Source: Folioceros fuciformis (lineage: Eukaryota; Anthocerotophyta; Anthocerotopsida; Anthocerotales). From it: a stretch of DNA of 64,000 nucleotides. The position numbers were made by a program, and so were the translations under genes. The DNA lies in assembly GCA_049999805.1 (NCBI GenBank), contig JBNGIO010006239.1, positions 237,412-301,411 on the forward strand. The letters are read 5' to 3'. The notes under the pieces are model-generated. The model was not told the DNA's origin and did no database searches. It saw nothing but the letters and a program-made list of their open reading frames with translations. Position 1 is the first letter of the stretch. Each line of letters opens with the position of its first letter. This document shows, piece by piece, positions 46,745-59,179 of this stretch.

Positions 46745-48790
46745 TAACCATTTTACTTCCCTAAAGAGACCAGCAAGAGGGAAGTTGGAAAATTGCCTCG
46801 CAGTGCTCTTTTTGCTTTGTTGATGTTGAAGGACCAAGGAGGGTGACAAGAGGTTGCAAGATGCGAAGGTGAATTTCTGTGTGTTCGCGGGTGCGTCCGG
46901 AGTGTGGCCTGGACCCATCGCGGTGCTCCAAAGCAAAAGCGAAAGTGTCATGTGGGCCATGAGAAAGGCAGCACTGGTTGGCAGCCTGTAGACAGCCGCT
47001 GTTTGAACTGGTAACTCGTGCACCGCAGCCCATAGCAGAAAAGTGAAGGGGCTGTCTAACTACAACCGAAATGAGGTTTTCTGACGCTGTGGAACACGCA
47101 ACAGCCGGAAAGAGGTCGACACCTGTACGTCCAAACCAATGCCGTACGTGCCGATCGAATGTTTCGATCTTGTTTTCAGTACCGACATCTGCTTCTCTGA
47201 CATCTATGCATGGCGAGCAGCGGAAAGGAGTATTTCAAATGTCACCAACTTGCTGGCTGAAGGCCAGTGAGTTGCCTCTGAGCCGCAATTGGTTACCATT
47301 CCTGTTGTACTGATTTGCGGAAGGAGGCAGCATAGTCTAGTGACTATGGCAGGCAGGAATTTGCAAGTATAGCCGTAAGCTGCGAGACAGATCTGGAGCA
47401 TAATTGAGCTTTGGACCAAATTTTCTGATCCGACTGGATCAGTGTAAGCTTACAAATAAAAACGCGTGGAACGGTTGTGGCTTCTTTGAGTCCCCCATAG
47501 CCAAATGTGCAAGGCAACAGGCCCAGAAGACAGAATTAACAATTGCAGACATTAATTCCGTCTGGTCCTCTGTTGTGACTCTGGTGCTGGCTTGTCAGCT
47601 GGTCAGATCCTAGATTGGATCCAGAGAAGCATATCGCGTATGTATAATGTCCGTGCCACATCCATCTGCGTTGCTCAGTTGTAGTGGCGTCGGTTTCTGA
47701 TCAGGATTTGGTGCCAGTGGTAGACGAGCAGGCCCTGCTGGCCATGCAGCTGCACGAGCGATGATGATAACTGCCACTGTAAGTCTGACAGCCGTGCTGT
47801 CCCTTGAGCAGCTTCTCCACACATATCTCCCTTGAAAAATTTTGCTGTCAGACCTTGGCGTGTCCAATGTGCATGTCGCATCTTCACGCTTGCTGAACCC
47901 TGGCCAGCCTTCTCATGGTTTATGACCGTGAATGAGTCACCACTGCAGTGGTACTCACAAGCACATTAACATAATCTGTGCCAACTTTGTATGCTCCTCT
48001 CTGACCTCCATGGAGCAGCTCCTCCACATACATCTCCCTTGAAAGATTTTGCTGTCGGACCTTGGCGTGTCCAACGTGCATGCCACATCTTCATGCTTGA
48101 TGAACCCAGCCCAGCCTTTTCATGGTTTATGAACGTGAATGTGTCACCACTGCAGTGGTACTCACAAGCACATTAACATAATCTATGCCAACTTCATATG
48201 CTCGTCTGACCTCCGTGGAGCAGCCAGAGCCGACGCTGGAATGTTCACCAACGTTTCGACTATCTCCAATCACCGCAGCTCGTGGTTGGAATAGCAATAG
48301 CTGTGTGTGAATGCTTGTCAAAGCAAGAAACTGTTTCTATACACTGACGGCCTTGCCTATGGCATTGATGTGAGCTCCTCGGCCGATGGAAAGCATCCTC
48401 ACGTTCAACGTTCCTGGAATACTCCACGGGCCCACAAGCTGCAGGGAGAGCCAATCAGCATTGGCGTTGCTCACGTGGGTGGATCTGTCGTATGTCGCGA
48501 AACAAACTCGGCTCTCCGCGCAGAGTGGCATGTTGTTCCCTGTCTGGTCTGTCGCTTGTTGCTCACCAACCAAGCGCGTTCCGCTGCAGCTGTAGATTGG
48601 CACTGTGAGTTGCCATTGTGGGAACATTCCTTTCACAACACCAGTGCTTTCACTTGTTACTCGGTCAGTTGTGATGGCCGCAAAATGGATGTCCATCCTG
48701 GTGGAGAGGGTGAATGGAAGGCCCGCCTCGGGATGCCGCTAAAGGGGCAAGCTTTCCAGGCCGCCATCTTCTGCATACATCCGCCCTAAA
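46745..48790. repeat. Segmental duplication, right copy
   Basis: Right-hand partner of 40235-42760, lying directly upstream of the intact topoisomerase gene just as the left copy lies upstream of the truncated one. Many small insertions and deletions separate the copies, so the event is not recent. From 48791 to 49480 no gene is seen; the last part matches the region before 43720. Confidence 0.75.
47805..48215. repeat. Local tandem duplication, about 2 x 207 bp
   Basis: Two adjacent units share atctcccttgaaa, ttgctgtc, ccttggcgtgtcca and cacattaacataatct in the same order about 207 bases apart (for example 47826/48033 and 47959/48166). The left large block has only one unit, so this arose after the big duplication. 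Confidence 0.75.
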
Positions 48791-49595
48791 CCGTTGGTTT
48801 AAGGAGATGAGCTTGACATGTTCGCTCACTAGTTAGTACACAAACCTTCTCCCTCGTTTCCACTTCCAGGGTGCCCGCACTTGCACGTACCTGCATGACT
48901 CTCTAGGCTGGAGCAGAATCAGGTGCAGCCCTGCCTTCTGTTCACACACCACCGTAGAGATCGATGTTAGCTGCCCTTTGGCCCGTTGGACGCACCGTGC
49001 TGTCGAAGAGGGTGGATTATCCTGCTCACCAAATCTGTAAGCACTGTCTAGGCGTCTTGCAAGCGGCCACTCTCCAAGGCACACGTCTTGACCAGACTGC
49101 TGGCTCTAGACATGTCTGAGCTGGATGTCCTCGCTCATGACTTCGCAAACGAATCGCTTGCCTGTTTTCAAAGCTCGGGCGGCACGATCCTTCAAGATGG
49201 ACCAACAACTATCGCAAGGATCGCAATCACTGAAACGAAATACGGTTGAAGATAAAAAAAATTCAACTCAACAAGTAACCTAAAGCTCGAAAGGATTCTC
49301 GGTGTAGACTTATGGTGTCGAGACTGACGAAGCAATATCTGGTTCAGCTCGTTCCTAGATATGGATCGGTTAGGAAGTCAGCAATCAGGTGTGACATGTG
49401 TGTGATGGTTGTAGGTTTCAGACTTCCTTGGCGAACTTGTGTGGCTTTTGTGTTTCTGCGCTTGGGTGCTGAAAGTCCTAATTGCTGCAGCTCCAGGGAC
49501 GAGGACTTCCGTGTTCATCTCTCCTGTGACAGGCTCGTGGGATCGTTTGAGCCCTAATCCCTGTTCACCACGGAGATAGTGCGTGTCGGTGAGAT

Positions 49596-52500
49596 ATGGG
49601 TATGTTGGGGACTTGGCTTCAAAATATGGGTCAGTGTGGTCAAATGAATATTTCTAGGTGGTGTGGAACTCTTCCTCTTCCCGGCAGCATCTCGACGGTA
49701 TCAAGTCACGCCTTGCAATGTGAAACCTATCACGCATGTTTGACTGGAAATTATCAAAGAGCTCTGCAGAGGATGGTTCACACTGTTGCTGGAGATGTAC
49801 ATGGCATTAGGTCCCATTGGAACAGGAATCGTCAAAATTCTGTCAGAAGCCTGGCATACGCTGTTGCTGCTGCAGATGGGTCTGCTCAAAAGCCCAAAAG
49901 TGAGAAGAATGTAGAAAGGAAAGCAGTTGTGGTAGTGGAGTCACCTGTCAAAGCAAAGACAATTGAAAAGTATCTAGGTGATGGGTTTGTAGTACTGGCC
50001 AGCTATGGGCATGTTAGGGACTTAGCCTCCAAATCTGGGTCAGTGAGGCCAGCACAAGATTTTCAACTGTTGTGGGAAGTCCCTCCCTCTGCCCAGCAAC
50101 ATCTCGACAGTATCAAGTCAGCTCTAGGAATGTGAGTCCTGCAATTGCTTTTGTTATCCTGCTCTCTGGAGTGTGATTTGATAAGACCGCAATATCTATC
50201 AGTCTTGCTGTTCTCAAACCCACCCGTTGTCCTTGACCGGTGGTTGTGTGCTGGAACTGCAGGGCCAATACTCTTTTTCTTGCATCTGATCCTGACAGAG
50301 AGGGTGAGGCCATAGCGTGGCATGTGCTAGAGATGTTGAAGATGGACGGAGCACTGAAAAGTGATCAGGTAGTCAAGAGGGTGGTCTTTCACGAGATCAC
50401 AAAAACAGCAGTTGTTCGGGCTATGGAGTCACCACGAGAGATCAGTGTTGATCTTGTAGATGCTTATCTTGCCAGAAGAGCATTAGACTACCTCATTGGG
50501 TTTCAGCTCTCACCGGTTCTGTGGAGGAAGCTTCCTGGAAGTAGGTCAGCTGGCCGTGTGCAATCTGTTGCTCTTCGGATGATATGCGAACGCGAGACGG
50601 AAATTGAGTCCTTTAACTCTCAGGAATACTGGACAGTAGAGGCACAGGTTTTGTCTTCAAAATCGCCCATGGAGCAAGATAACGCTGGATACCGCGCTCG
50701 GCTTACTCATTACATGGGTGCAAAGCTTGGGCAGTTTAGTTTAATAGCGGAGACAGCGGCAACTGCGGCGAAAACGATAGCTGAGTCTAAGCTGTCAGCG
50801 GCATCCGTGAAAAAGAGCATGTCAAAACGAAATCCTCCTGCTCCATATATCACTTCTACGCTGCAGCAGGATGCTTCCAACAAATTGTCATTCAGTGCAA
50901 CACGAACGATGGCTGTGAGTCCAACAGCAACAGATTATACTGCCTCTTTCTTTTCTTATCCCGAGTGGTTTGCTGGTCACAGTCACCTTTCTTTTGGTTC
51001 TGGTGGAAGTGCTGGTGAAGACCCCCATTTGTACATTCCATTTCCATTTCCATGTGTAAAGTGCGTCTACAAGAAAATTGGCTCTCATTGTGTTTGGATT
51101 TTCTTCGTGGCTGGGTGCACAGGTAGCCCAGCAGCTTTACGAGGGAGTGAGTTTGGGGCAGGACGAGCTCACGGGTCTCATCACGTACATGCGCACAGAC
51201 TGTGTCCAGGTTCACTGACCACTTGGTATAAGGGGAATAAGTAGGACAGGGGTGTTGCTTGAGGTCGCTGTTTTGCTGGACTGTGAACTTTTGTTTCCGA
51301 CATGAGGTACCCTAGGGTCTTTCAGAACTGTCGCTTGTGTCTTTAGATATTCAGACTTGCCTATATTTGTTTGATCTGAATGGTTAGCAGGGAAGGAAAC
51401 ATGCTTGCAGTCCAAGGCGTCTATGATCACATCATTGTTGACTGCGCAGCTGTCTGAAGAAGCGGTCCAGAGCATTCGTTCATTGATAGCAGAAAGGTGA
51501 CGAAGCCTGTCATTTGTTTTATGGCACTGTAAAACGTTGTCTTTGCAGCTTTGTTACACAAGCTGCCGTTTTGTACTTGGACGCAAAGAACAGCTTTTGT
51601 CTCGGCCTCTCTGTGGATGACACCTTTTTTTGCCTGATGCCGTGTCCTGGTTCGCTTGACGTGCTGTGGCGCCCCTGTTTACTGGGTAATGATGCTATAC
51701 TCCTCCATTGACTTTTACGTTGATGTAACCAGGTATGGAAGCGACTATGTTCCGAATAAGCCTCCAGTGCACCAGTCGAAAGCCAAAAATGCTCAGGAGG
51801 CCCATGAAGCAATTCGACCAACAGATATTTTTCGATTACCTTGTATGGCATCCTCATGGATTCATGGTCACAGGAGGGAATATCGTCCACTAACTCTTGA
51901 TAATGTTTGCATGTATCATTAAGTATTCCATGCTTCGGATGCAGCTTCACTCGTGCATGCACTGGATGAGGATGCACTGCGCCTGTACTCTCTTATTTGG
52001 TGTAGAGCAGTGGCATGTCAAATGGAGCCTGCAGTCTTTGAACAGGTGCATTGTCCTCTTATATTTTTGGCAACTGATCTAGAAGGATGATGAGAATGGT
52101 ACCACGAGATAGGTTGCAGGATTAGAGCTGTTGATTAAATGTGTGATTTTTTGATACTTGTGGTACTCCTTGCAACCCAGGTGGCGGTACAAATTGTGAA
52201 TGATGATAAGTCTGTGGAGCTATGCTGTAATGGCTCAGTTCCATCATTCCTTGGCTTTCGCCTGGTCTACAATGTACTGTACTGTCGTTCTTATCGTCAT
52301 CCGCTTCACATGCTTGTGAGGCGAGTTATTCTTCTCTGTTATGCATGGCAGTTATTTATATCTGCTTTGCGCACTTTGGTTATTGCAGGACAAAGATGCT
52401 CTGGCAGCAGTAAAAGACTGGACTTGTCTTCAGGGGGACGAGAGTGAAGGGGAGGTCTTGTTGCCGCCATTTCAGGTTCATGAAAGTTACTTCACGCAAG

Positions 52501-55500
52501 CGTACTCTTGTTAAATGCAATGGTCACGGTGTGAATGGAATGTGTGCGGTTGTCACAAGGCAGGGGATGAAGTTATAGCAGCAGGAGTGGAGCCAATTAA
52601 GCATCACACTGAACCACCGCCTCGTTACTCTGAAGCTAGCTTGGTATGTTCTGCAGTTAGATTTGCAGGATCAGGATACATCAACAGGCATTTGCAATAG
52701 GTGCACCGCTCACTAGCTCTGCAGACTATACTCTCTATTTCGTTTCGTCGACCAGGTTAAAAAAATGGAGGAATTGGGCATTGGTCGGCCATCTACATAC
52801 GCAAGCACTCTGAAGACCTTGCAGGTGTCTTTCTTGTCGGCACTTGGTGGATAAACTGTAGAAAGTTATTACGCCCTCTAATTCATCGAAGACATCCTCC
52901 TTGACTAACCAATTGGATGCAGGCACGGACATACGTTAGAATAGTGAAGAGGAGAATCTTCCCTGAAACACGTGGCCAATTGGTGAGTTGATTATTAAAC
53001 ATTTCAGAGGTGATACAAAAGGTCTGCTCCATTTTGGAGGTTTCTGATGCTTGATTTGCCTTGGCAGGTATCACACTACCTTGGCAAGTACTTCGAACAA
53101 TATGTAGACTGTTTTTTTACTGCAAAGATGGAGTCTGAGGTCAATATCCAACTTGAATTTTTTTGTCAATTCAGAGCTATAAGTCATGCGTCTTTGCAGC
53201 AAGGTGTACGTAGCAATTTGGATGTACAAAGCTGCTGCTTAAATCCTGACTCTCTTGCCAGCTACGTAAAGCTGTGGGATATGAGAGAACATTCAGTGCT
53301 GTTACTTATTCAGCTCTTTGTTTCAGCTGGATGAAATTTCTGCTGGTCGACGGAAGTGGAAGTCCTTTTTGGGAACATTCTGGCCTCCATTTCATTCGGC
53401 TGTCACAGAGGCAATGAAGGTCCCAATAGAGCAGGTTTTGTGGCTCACGAATCGTGGAACCTTCGTTTGTGGAACACATTGTAAATCTTAGAGACTAAAT
53501 ACTGTATTCATGTGGATGCACTGTGTCGATTTATCTGTCCATTTGAAGAGTTGAAGCGCGTGGATAAATGCCTGCAGGTGGCGGCAATGCTTGAAAAAGA
53601 TTTCTTGCATCTTAGTCCTGGCGATTCTGTGTGCCCAAGGTCAGGCGTTTGAACCATGACTTCCTTTCCTGGGTGGTGAAGATGAGATCAGGGATGTGTG
53701 TAAGAAAGACTTGAGATTTTGTGTATTGCGCTGCGTGGCTGATATGTTTTCAGGGAATGGCACGTTCTGCTTTTAGCAAAAGCTGATGCTTTGTTGTACC
53801 TGCTGCTGCTGGGTTGTTGATCAATCTGATATGAGCTTCTCGACGGTAACATGGACACGGGAATGTCTTGACAGGTGCCAGAAAGGCAAAATGTCACTGA
53901 AGTTGAGCCGTTACGGTCACGGATATTTTATGGGCTGTTCAGAATTTCCTAATTGCTTGTGAGTGAGCATGGTTGCCCAGTCTTTCATAAGAGGACGGTT
54001 GCCTTACCAGATCTTGAGCAAATCATCGTGTGTTGTAGTTCTATTACGCAGTGCAATTTGCTGCGATAATTTTTTATGAACATCTTGTCCGCATGTTATT
54101 TTGCAGGTACAAGGCACACGTGCTCAAATATGACGAAGACGAAAGTGATGAAGAAGAAACAACGCCGCAGGTATCTGAAGGTTTGAGTCTTGGAACAGAT
54201 CCTGACTCGGGTCTTGAGGTGAGTACCACGCAAGGGATTCTTACCAACTAGTCTTTGCTACGGCAGCTGCAGATTGATTGAGTTGAGGCACAATAGTGGA
54301 ATCAGTGGTAACACAAGGTTGTGGTTCGTAAGAGCAGGTCATTTTGAAAGTTGGACCATTTGGAAAGTATGTTCAGCTTGGCACAGGCTCGAAGACCACA
54401 AAACCCAAACGGCACACTGTTCCTCCGGTTAAGTGAACTTGAGCCCTGCCGTCCTTTCGTCCTGTCGTCCTGTCTGGTGTTCTATGGTAGCGGGTGACAC
54501 TTTGTTGTGCAGTAGTGTTGATACGATGAAGACCCTCTTGTATGCATGACTCCACCTTGCTCTGTGGACGAGGAATGTGGAGTTGACATAAGACGTTTCC
54601 TTCTCATTCAGAACAGGACACCAGTGACACTAGAGGCCGCTTTGCAGTTGCTGAGTTATCCGATCGAGCTGGTAAATCCCAATTGGCTTGGAGCCAGGTG
54701 ATGTTGTCTATGAACTTCAGCAGACGTTATTGAAGGAGAGTGGTGGGAAAAAATGCAGGGAAAACATCCAAAAGGTGGGCTAGTCACCATAAATGTAACT
54801 CAGCGAGGGGAGCACATAGTGCGGCACAAGGGCTGCACTGCTGTAATCCCAAAGGTAATCTTGCTCATGAAAGTTCTCAGTTCTACAGTCTTGTCTAAGG
54901 TTTGGTAGTGGATCCGTGCATGAAAGATGATCCATTGCTTGCAGGACGTACCTGAGAGCGAAATAAGCTTGGTCAAGGCTCTCGAGTGGATCGCAAACAG
55001 TGCCGCGAGACCAAGATCTGGCAGACCTTCGCTGCGGGCCCAAAAAGCGAAGGCCGAACACAACACGAGTCGGAGGGACCTCACCTTGGACCCAACAGTC
55101 AGGAGGAGAGGAAAAGTAGCCGTGAAGGACAGCCTCCCCGTAGTTGAAAAGGTAGATGAGACGGAAGAACAATCAAAGCTGACAAATAGTGGAGCCTCGA
55201 AGGGTAATCTTGTCTGCCACTCCCTAATCTATGCACTCGAAACGGTTCCTTTCGTTCCGGCTTTCATTTTGTTCACGTTCCGCTGCCTGCGTGCTTTGCA
55301 GCAGATACTACGGATAAGGCAGACTTGGATGAAAAAACAGGTCGTACAGCGAGATCTTCAAAAAGCGCGTCGAAACCGAAGGAAGCAGCAGCCTCCGATG
55401 AGAAACCAAGCTCCACGTCAAGATCTTCAAAGGGCCTTTCGGAACCGAAGGAAGGGAAGGCACTTGACGCAGCCTCAGATGAAAAACCACGTCGTACAGC

Positions 55501-55936
55501 AGGATCTTCGAAGAGCAAGTCGGAATCGAAGGAAGGGAAGGCGGTTGAGGCAGTCTCAGATGAAAAACCAAGGCGTCCAGTAAGATCTTCAAAGAGTGCG
55601 TCGAAACCGAAGGAAGAGAAGGCACTGGAGGCAGTCTCAGATGAAAAACCAAGGCGTACAGTAAGATCTTCAAAGAGTCCTTCGAAACCGAACGAAAGGA
55701 GGGCACCTGAGGCAGCCTCAGATGCAAAACCCTCTCCTAAACCGACGACAGCTGAACCCAAACCGAGCGGATCAAGACCTACGGTGGAGGAGAAGAAAGG
55801 AGAAGCTATTCAGCAGCTCCCAGAAAAGCCGTTCACGGTGGCCTCTTCGGTGCCAGACGGGAAGGAGGCTGCTCTGCACGAGCCATCGCCGCGCCGTCCC
55901 CGAGGACGGCCAAGGCTCGTGAGTCTTGAAGCGTAG
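49596..55936 (+). CDS. Bacterial-type DNA topoisomerase IA, predicted organellar
   Basis: Twenty-one exons join in phase: 49596-50131, 50263-50914, 51123-51209, 51450-51496, 51733-51842, 51945-52045, 52181-52273, 52389-52475, 52560-52643, 52756-52824, 52923-52982, 53068-53139, 53327-53434, 53578-53639, 53875-53958, 54107-54218, 54338-54432, 54617-54671, 54759-54854, 54945-55203, 55302-55936; 1167 residues. Residues 1-105 are Ser/Arg/Ala-rich, a likely plastid or mitochondrial targeting peptide. Toprim: VVVESPVKAKTIEKYLG with catalytic E115, and DPDREGEAIAWH with D188, D190, E192. Active-site Y418 lies in GLITYMRTD. Zinc ribbon: CPRC (721-724) with C744 and C750. It would relax negative supercoils in organelle DNA. 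The last exon adds about 210 residues of Lys/Ser/Glu repeats (SDEKPRR, RSSKSxSKPKE) ending in an AT-hook, RRPRGRPRL. Confidence 0.92.
55325..55720 (+). repeat. Coding minisatellite, about 69-bp period
   Basis: Within the last topoisomerase exon, units of about 69 bases encode SDEKPxxTxRSSKSxSKPKE followed by KALEA-like residues; about five to six copies with divergence. The array is in frame throughout. Confidence 0.8.
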
Positions 55937-56242
55937 GAGATCATGGAGCAGCCCGCATAGCTTCCACCAATCGAATCGAGTACCTTTACTTCTTTAATCT
56001 GATAAATATGACAAGCTAAATTAGCTAAACTTGATCGTTGCACTTAGGCTTGTTTTCAAGGAGTCAAAACGGAAGGCACACTCTGCGAAGCAAAAGAATC
56101 AATCTGATTACCCTTTCACAAGGATAGTCAGAGGAGTAGGGGTCTTAAGGGTTTTGGGTTGTACGTAAAAGCCGGGAAGCGAAGACGTAGTAACTTCTTC
56201 TTCGAACCCGGGCCTCTCCGTAGGTCAGCCGGCCCCTGCAAC
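55937..56242. other. Intergenic, topoisomerase 3' end to RPL18a
   Basis: 306 bases on the same strand, holding the topoisomerase 3' UTR and the RPL18a promoter and leader. A TCT/pyrimidine leader typical of ribosomal-protein genes was not clearly located. Confidence 0.35.
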
Positions 56243-57119
56243 ATGAGCTTCCGAGTAGGCAATCTTGCCTTTGTGCCCCTGCTGTTCTGTGTGAGATTGT
56301 TGTTTACGATGGATTGTGGAGGCCTTAGCTGCACCGGTGCCGGCGTGAGCGTGGCGAGGACTGGAATGATGATGGCCTTGCCGTCTCTTTGTGTGTGCAC
56401 AGATTCACCAGTACCAGGTGGTAGGGCGGGCACTGCCCTCCCCTACCAATGAACAGCCGAAGATCTACCGAATGAAGCTCTGGGCTACGAACGAAGTTCG
56501 TGCAAAGTCCAAGTTTTGGTAAGCAGTTGGTGGGAGCTTACCCTTTTGTTTATGTGAGTGGGATGTCGCTGGCTCATCGTGGTGGTGGTTTTTCCATGCC
56601 GGTTTCTGGTAGGTACTTCTTGAGGAAGCTTAAGAAGGTGAAGAAGTCGCATGGACAGATCCTTGCGATTAACGAGGTAATTAGGGTTGTTGACTATGCA
56701 CCGTGGTTGTTTGTGGTATTGTGCTTAAGGCTTGTTAGGTTGGTGGCATGAGTTGATCGTGCTGTCGGGGTGTGTAGATTTTCGAGAAGAAGCCGACCAC
56801 TATCAAGAATTTTGGCATCTGGGTTAGGTATCAAAGTCGCACAGGATATCATAACATGTACAAGGAGTACAGGGACACCACCATGAACGGTGCTGTGGAG
56901 CAGATGTACGATGAGATGGCTTCTCGGCACAGGGTTCGATTCCCCTGCATTCAGATCATCAAAACTGCCACTGTTCCCGTTGCCCTGTGCAAGCGTGAGA
57001 ATACGAAGCAGTTTCACAATGGAAACATCAAGTTCCCTCTGATCTACCGGAAGATCAGGCCACCCACCAGAAAGTTGAAGACCACCTTCAAGGCCTCCAG
57101 ACCCAACACCTTTGTGTAG
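56243..57119 (+). CDS. RPL18A: 60S ribosomal protein L18a (eL20)
   Basis: Four exons, 56243-56254, 56403-56518, 56613-56676 and 56778-57119, give 177 residues, the family length. The first exon is only 12 bases (MSFR) and is followed by [80 protein letters not shown] and the conserved end [12 protein letters not shown]. It is a structural protein of the large cytosolic ribosomal subunit. The tiny first exon is placed by its ATG, the gtaggc donor and the match of [12 protein letters not shown] to the family start; it is the only uncertain part. Confidence 0.95.
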
Positions 57120-57892
57120 GGCTACATTTCCAACGGAGCAACGCTCCCTCTCTGTTTTGAGGTAGATAGTTAATGAATCGGAATTATTCCGGACGGCTTT
57201 CTCTGAACTTCAATTCTCATGGGTAGTCTTTTTTTGACTTATGTCCGGTGGTCATCAGCCGCCATCCCGGATAATGTTTGAACGTGAGAGGGAAATTGTC
57301 CCGTCCTACTCTTAGGAATGTCGGAGAGTTCAAGAACGAGGATGGAGAAACACGACGCTGGATACAGGGTGTCTAGCTCACAGCTCAGTGGTGCAGACAC
57401 CAGCAACGGAAGAAGTAGTTTGACAGGTGCTACTACAAGCTGAGACATCCAAATGGTGCCCAAGCAAAATCTCTCCTGAATCCTTTTCAATGCAACATAA
57501 CCCATGGCTTCGAGTCCAGCAACAATAAACCTAGGTGCATATATCTAAGGTTTGCTGGTCAGTCACCTTTTTGATCTGGTGCACGATCCGATGAGAATGA
57601 ACGAACGATGAATGAATGAATGAACGAACGAACAATGAATGATCCGAACGATCCACCCCGTAGAATGATTGATTTCGAGAAAATTTACAGATAATTAGTC
57701 TTAAGAGTCTACCACTGGGTCCACCGGGATTTAGTAGGATCGGGGATGTGCTGGTAGACATTAGGTCGTTTCCGACATGAGGTACTGTGGGCTCTTTAAG
57801 AGTAGTCGTTTGTACGTCTTTCGAATCTTTGCCACGAGCTCTAGAACCTCCTCAATATTTGTAGCTTCTATACAGTTAATCGACTTCCAAAC
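57120..57892. other. Intergenic after RPL18a
   Basis: Holds the RPL18a 3' UTR. A minus frame (57761-57952) includes EEVLELVAKIRKTYKRLLL, which looks helical, but I could not assign it. About 50 bases at 57771-57820 resemble 51293-51342 inside topoisomerase intron 3. Confidence 0.4.
57597..57650. repeat. Tetranucleotide microsatellite (gaat/gaac)n
   Basis: Run of mixed gaat and gaac units, roughly a dozen copies, with minor interruptions. Confidence 0.85.
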
Positions 57893-59015
57893 CAGGTTAT
57901 CAAAGTGGAAGGGACCGTGAAAAGCATTCCAATGACTGTAGCCCCTGATCAAAGTCCAGACAGACCATGTGTGTCACGATGTGTTTTGCTCTGCGAAAAT
58001 CATTATGGTCGACAGTCGATCCGTCCTGGAAAGTGGGCATACAAAACAGGAGAAAACATCCGTATCTGCGACTATCCAGCGCATAGACGTCAGGCTGCAT
58101 GTGTATATAAAGGTCAAATTTAAGTGACAGACTTGTGTGATAATATCCATCCCTGGTAGCCATTGCACCACAAAACACGATTCACTTTCCTACATACTTT
58201 TAATGCAAAGCTTGGCAGAACTGTGCTGTGAGAGAGACAAAACGAGGTTAATTCTGAGAGTATGGTTTACCCTGAGTGTGCTGTAAGATGTTCGCTTTCC
58301 CAGACAGAAATTGCAATATGAGACTTGCAGGTTGTCTGTATGCCAACAAGTTACGTGTGAGAGAAAAGGCCATAGACTTCACAGTGGAATCTTTCGCCTA
58401 TCTGTGCATAAGCCTTACCTGGAACCAGATACCAGAGATGGAGTGTGAACAGGAGCAGCAAAGGGTTCCTTTGCTTGACCACCTGGACTAAATCACTGGC
58501 CACGTTATGACCCTGGAAAACAAAGTGGAAGCTGAACCTGTAAGTCATTCACGAGAGAGCCCACTCTTCAAGACTCTTGCAAAACAACGTGCCTGGTGAG
58601 AAACTATGCACATCAACTGTAGCGACATTTCTTGCGGTCACACCCCTTGCAGACAGTTTGATTTCCTGCTGGCCAGCAGAGTATGCTGCCCTCAAGGAGT
58701 CCCTGGCAGATAAATTGTGGGACAGTTTGTTCCTGACAAGATAATCATCTCTACTGTCTAACAGTGAAAGCTACCCACCACGCAAAGCTCGTTACAGCTG
58801 ATGATGCGATAGGGACTTCATGACCTGTAAAATTGGGTACCGCAGATCCCCAAAGTGAGTTGTTTCAAATGGCTTTTGATTTGCTAGCGTTAGACCGAAT
58901 GCTACAAAGAATTCTACTGCCAACTGACCTAAAGAACACGTCCACTGAAATTGGCTGAAAACCAATTCGACTACAATCCAGCTACAGATCTCTTTGGATA
59001 CACGCATGTTAGAAG
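57893..59015 (-). pseudogene. Inverted partial copy of the EMF2-like gene (exons 6-11)
   Basis: Read on the minus strand it follows 8400-9530 of the intact gene through exons and introns. Matches include ggacgtgttct and ggtctaacgct (exon 6), actgtcccacaat and gccagggactc (exon 7), gtcaagcaaagg and gtatctggttccag (exon 8), gaacatcttacagca (exon 9), gcagatacggatgt with tttcctcctgttttg (exon 10) and ctggaatgctttt (exon 11 region). Frames are broken by small indels and stops, and exons 1-5 and 12-20 are absent. Introns are retained, so it was copied at DNA level. Confidence 0.87.
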
Positions 59016-59179
59016 AGAAACTCACTTGCTGACAACAATACTCCCGATGAAGAAACTGCGGAGGACTTAAAAAAACGGCTCCTAGCAACTACCACACGTC
59101 CTGTGGATGGGATCTCAAGTTCACAGTAGCAAACTGCTCTACGACAGGAACTCCAAAGATGTTTGATGGGCTAGCGTGT

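Noticed and set aside
49596-55936. Bacterial contamination, because of a bacterial-type topoisomerase
   Set aside because: The gene has 20 spliceosomal introns in correct phase, a targeting peptide and plant neighbours; type IA enzymes of organelles are normally nuclear-encoded in plants.
57761-57952. Minus frame with EEVLELVAKIRKTYKRLLL, considered as a transposase fragment
   Set aside because: Short, without diagnostic transposase residues, and partly overlapping the EMF2-like fragment; left unassigned.
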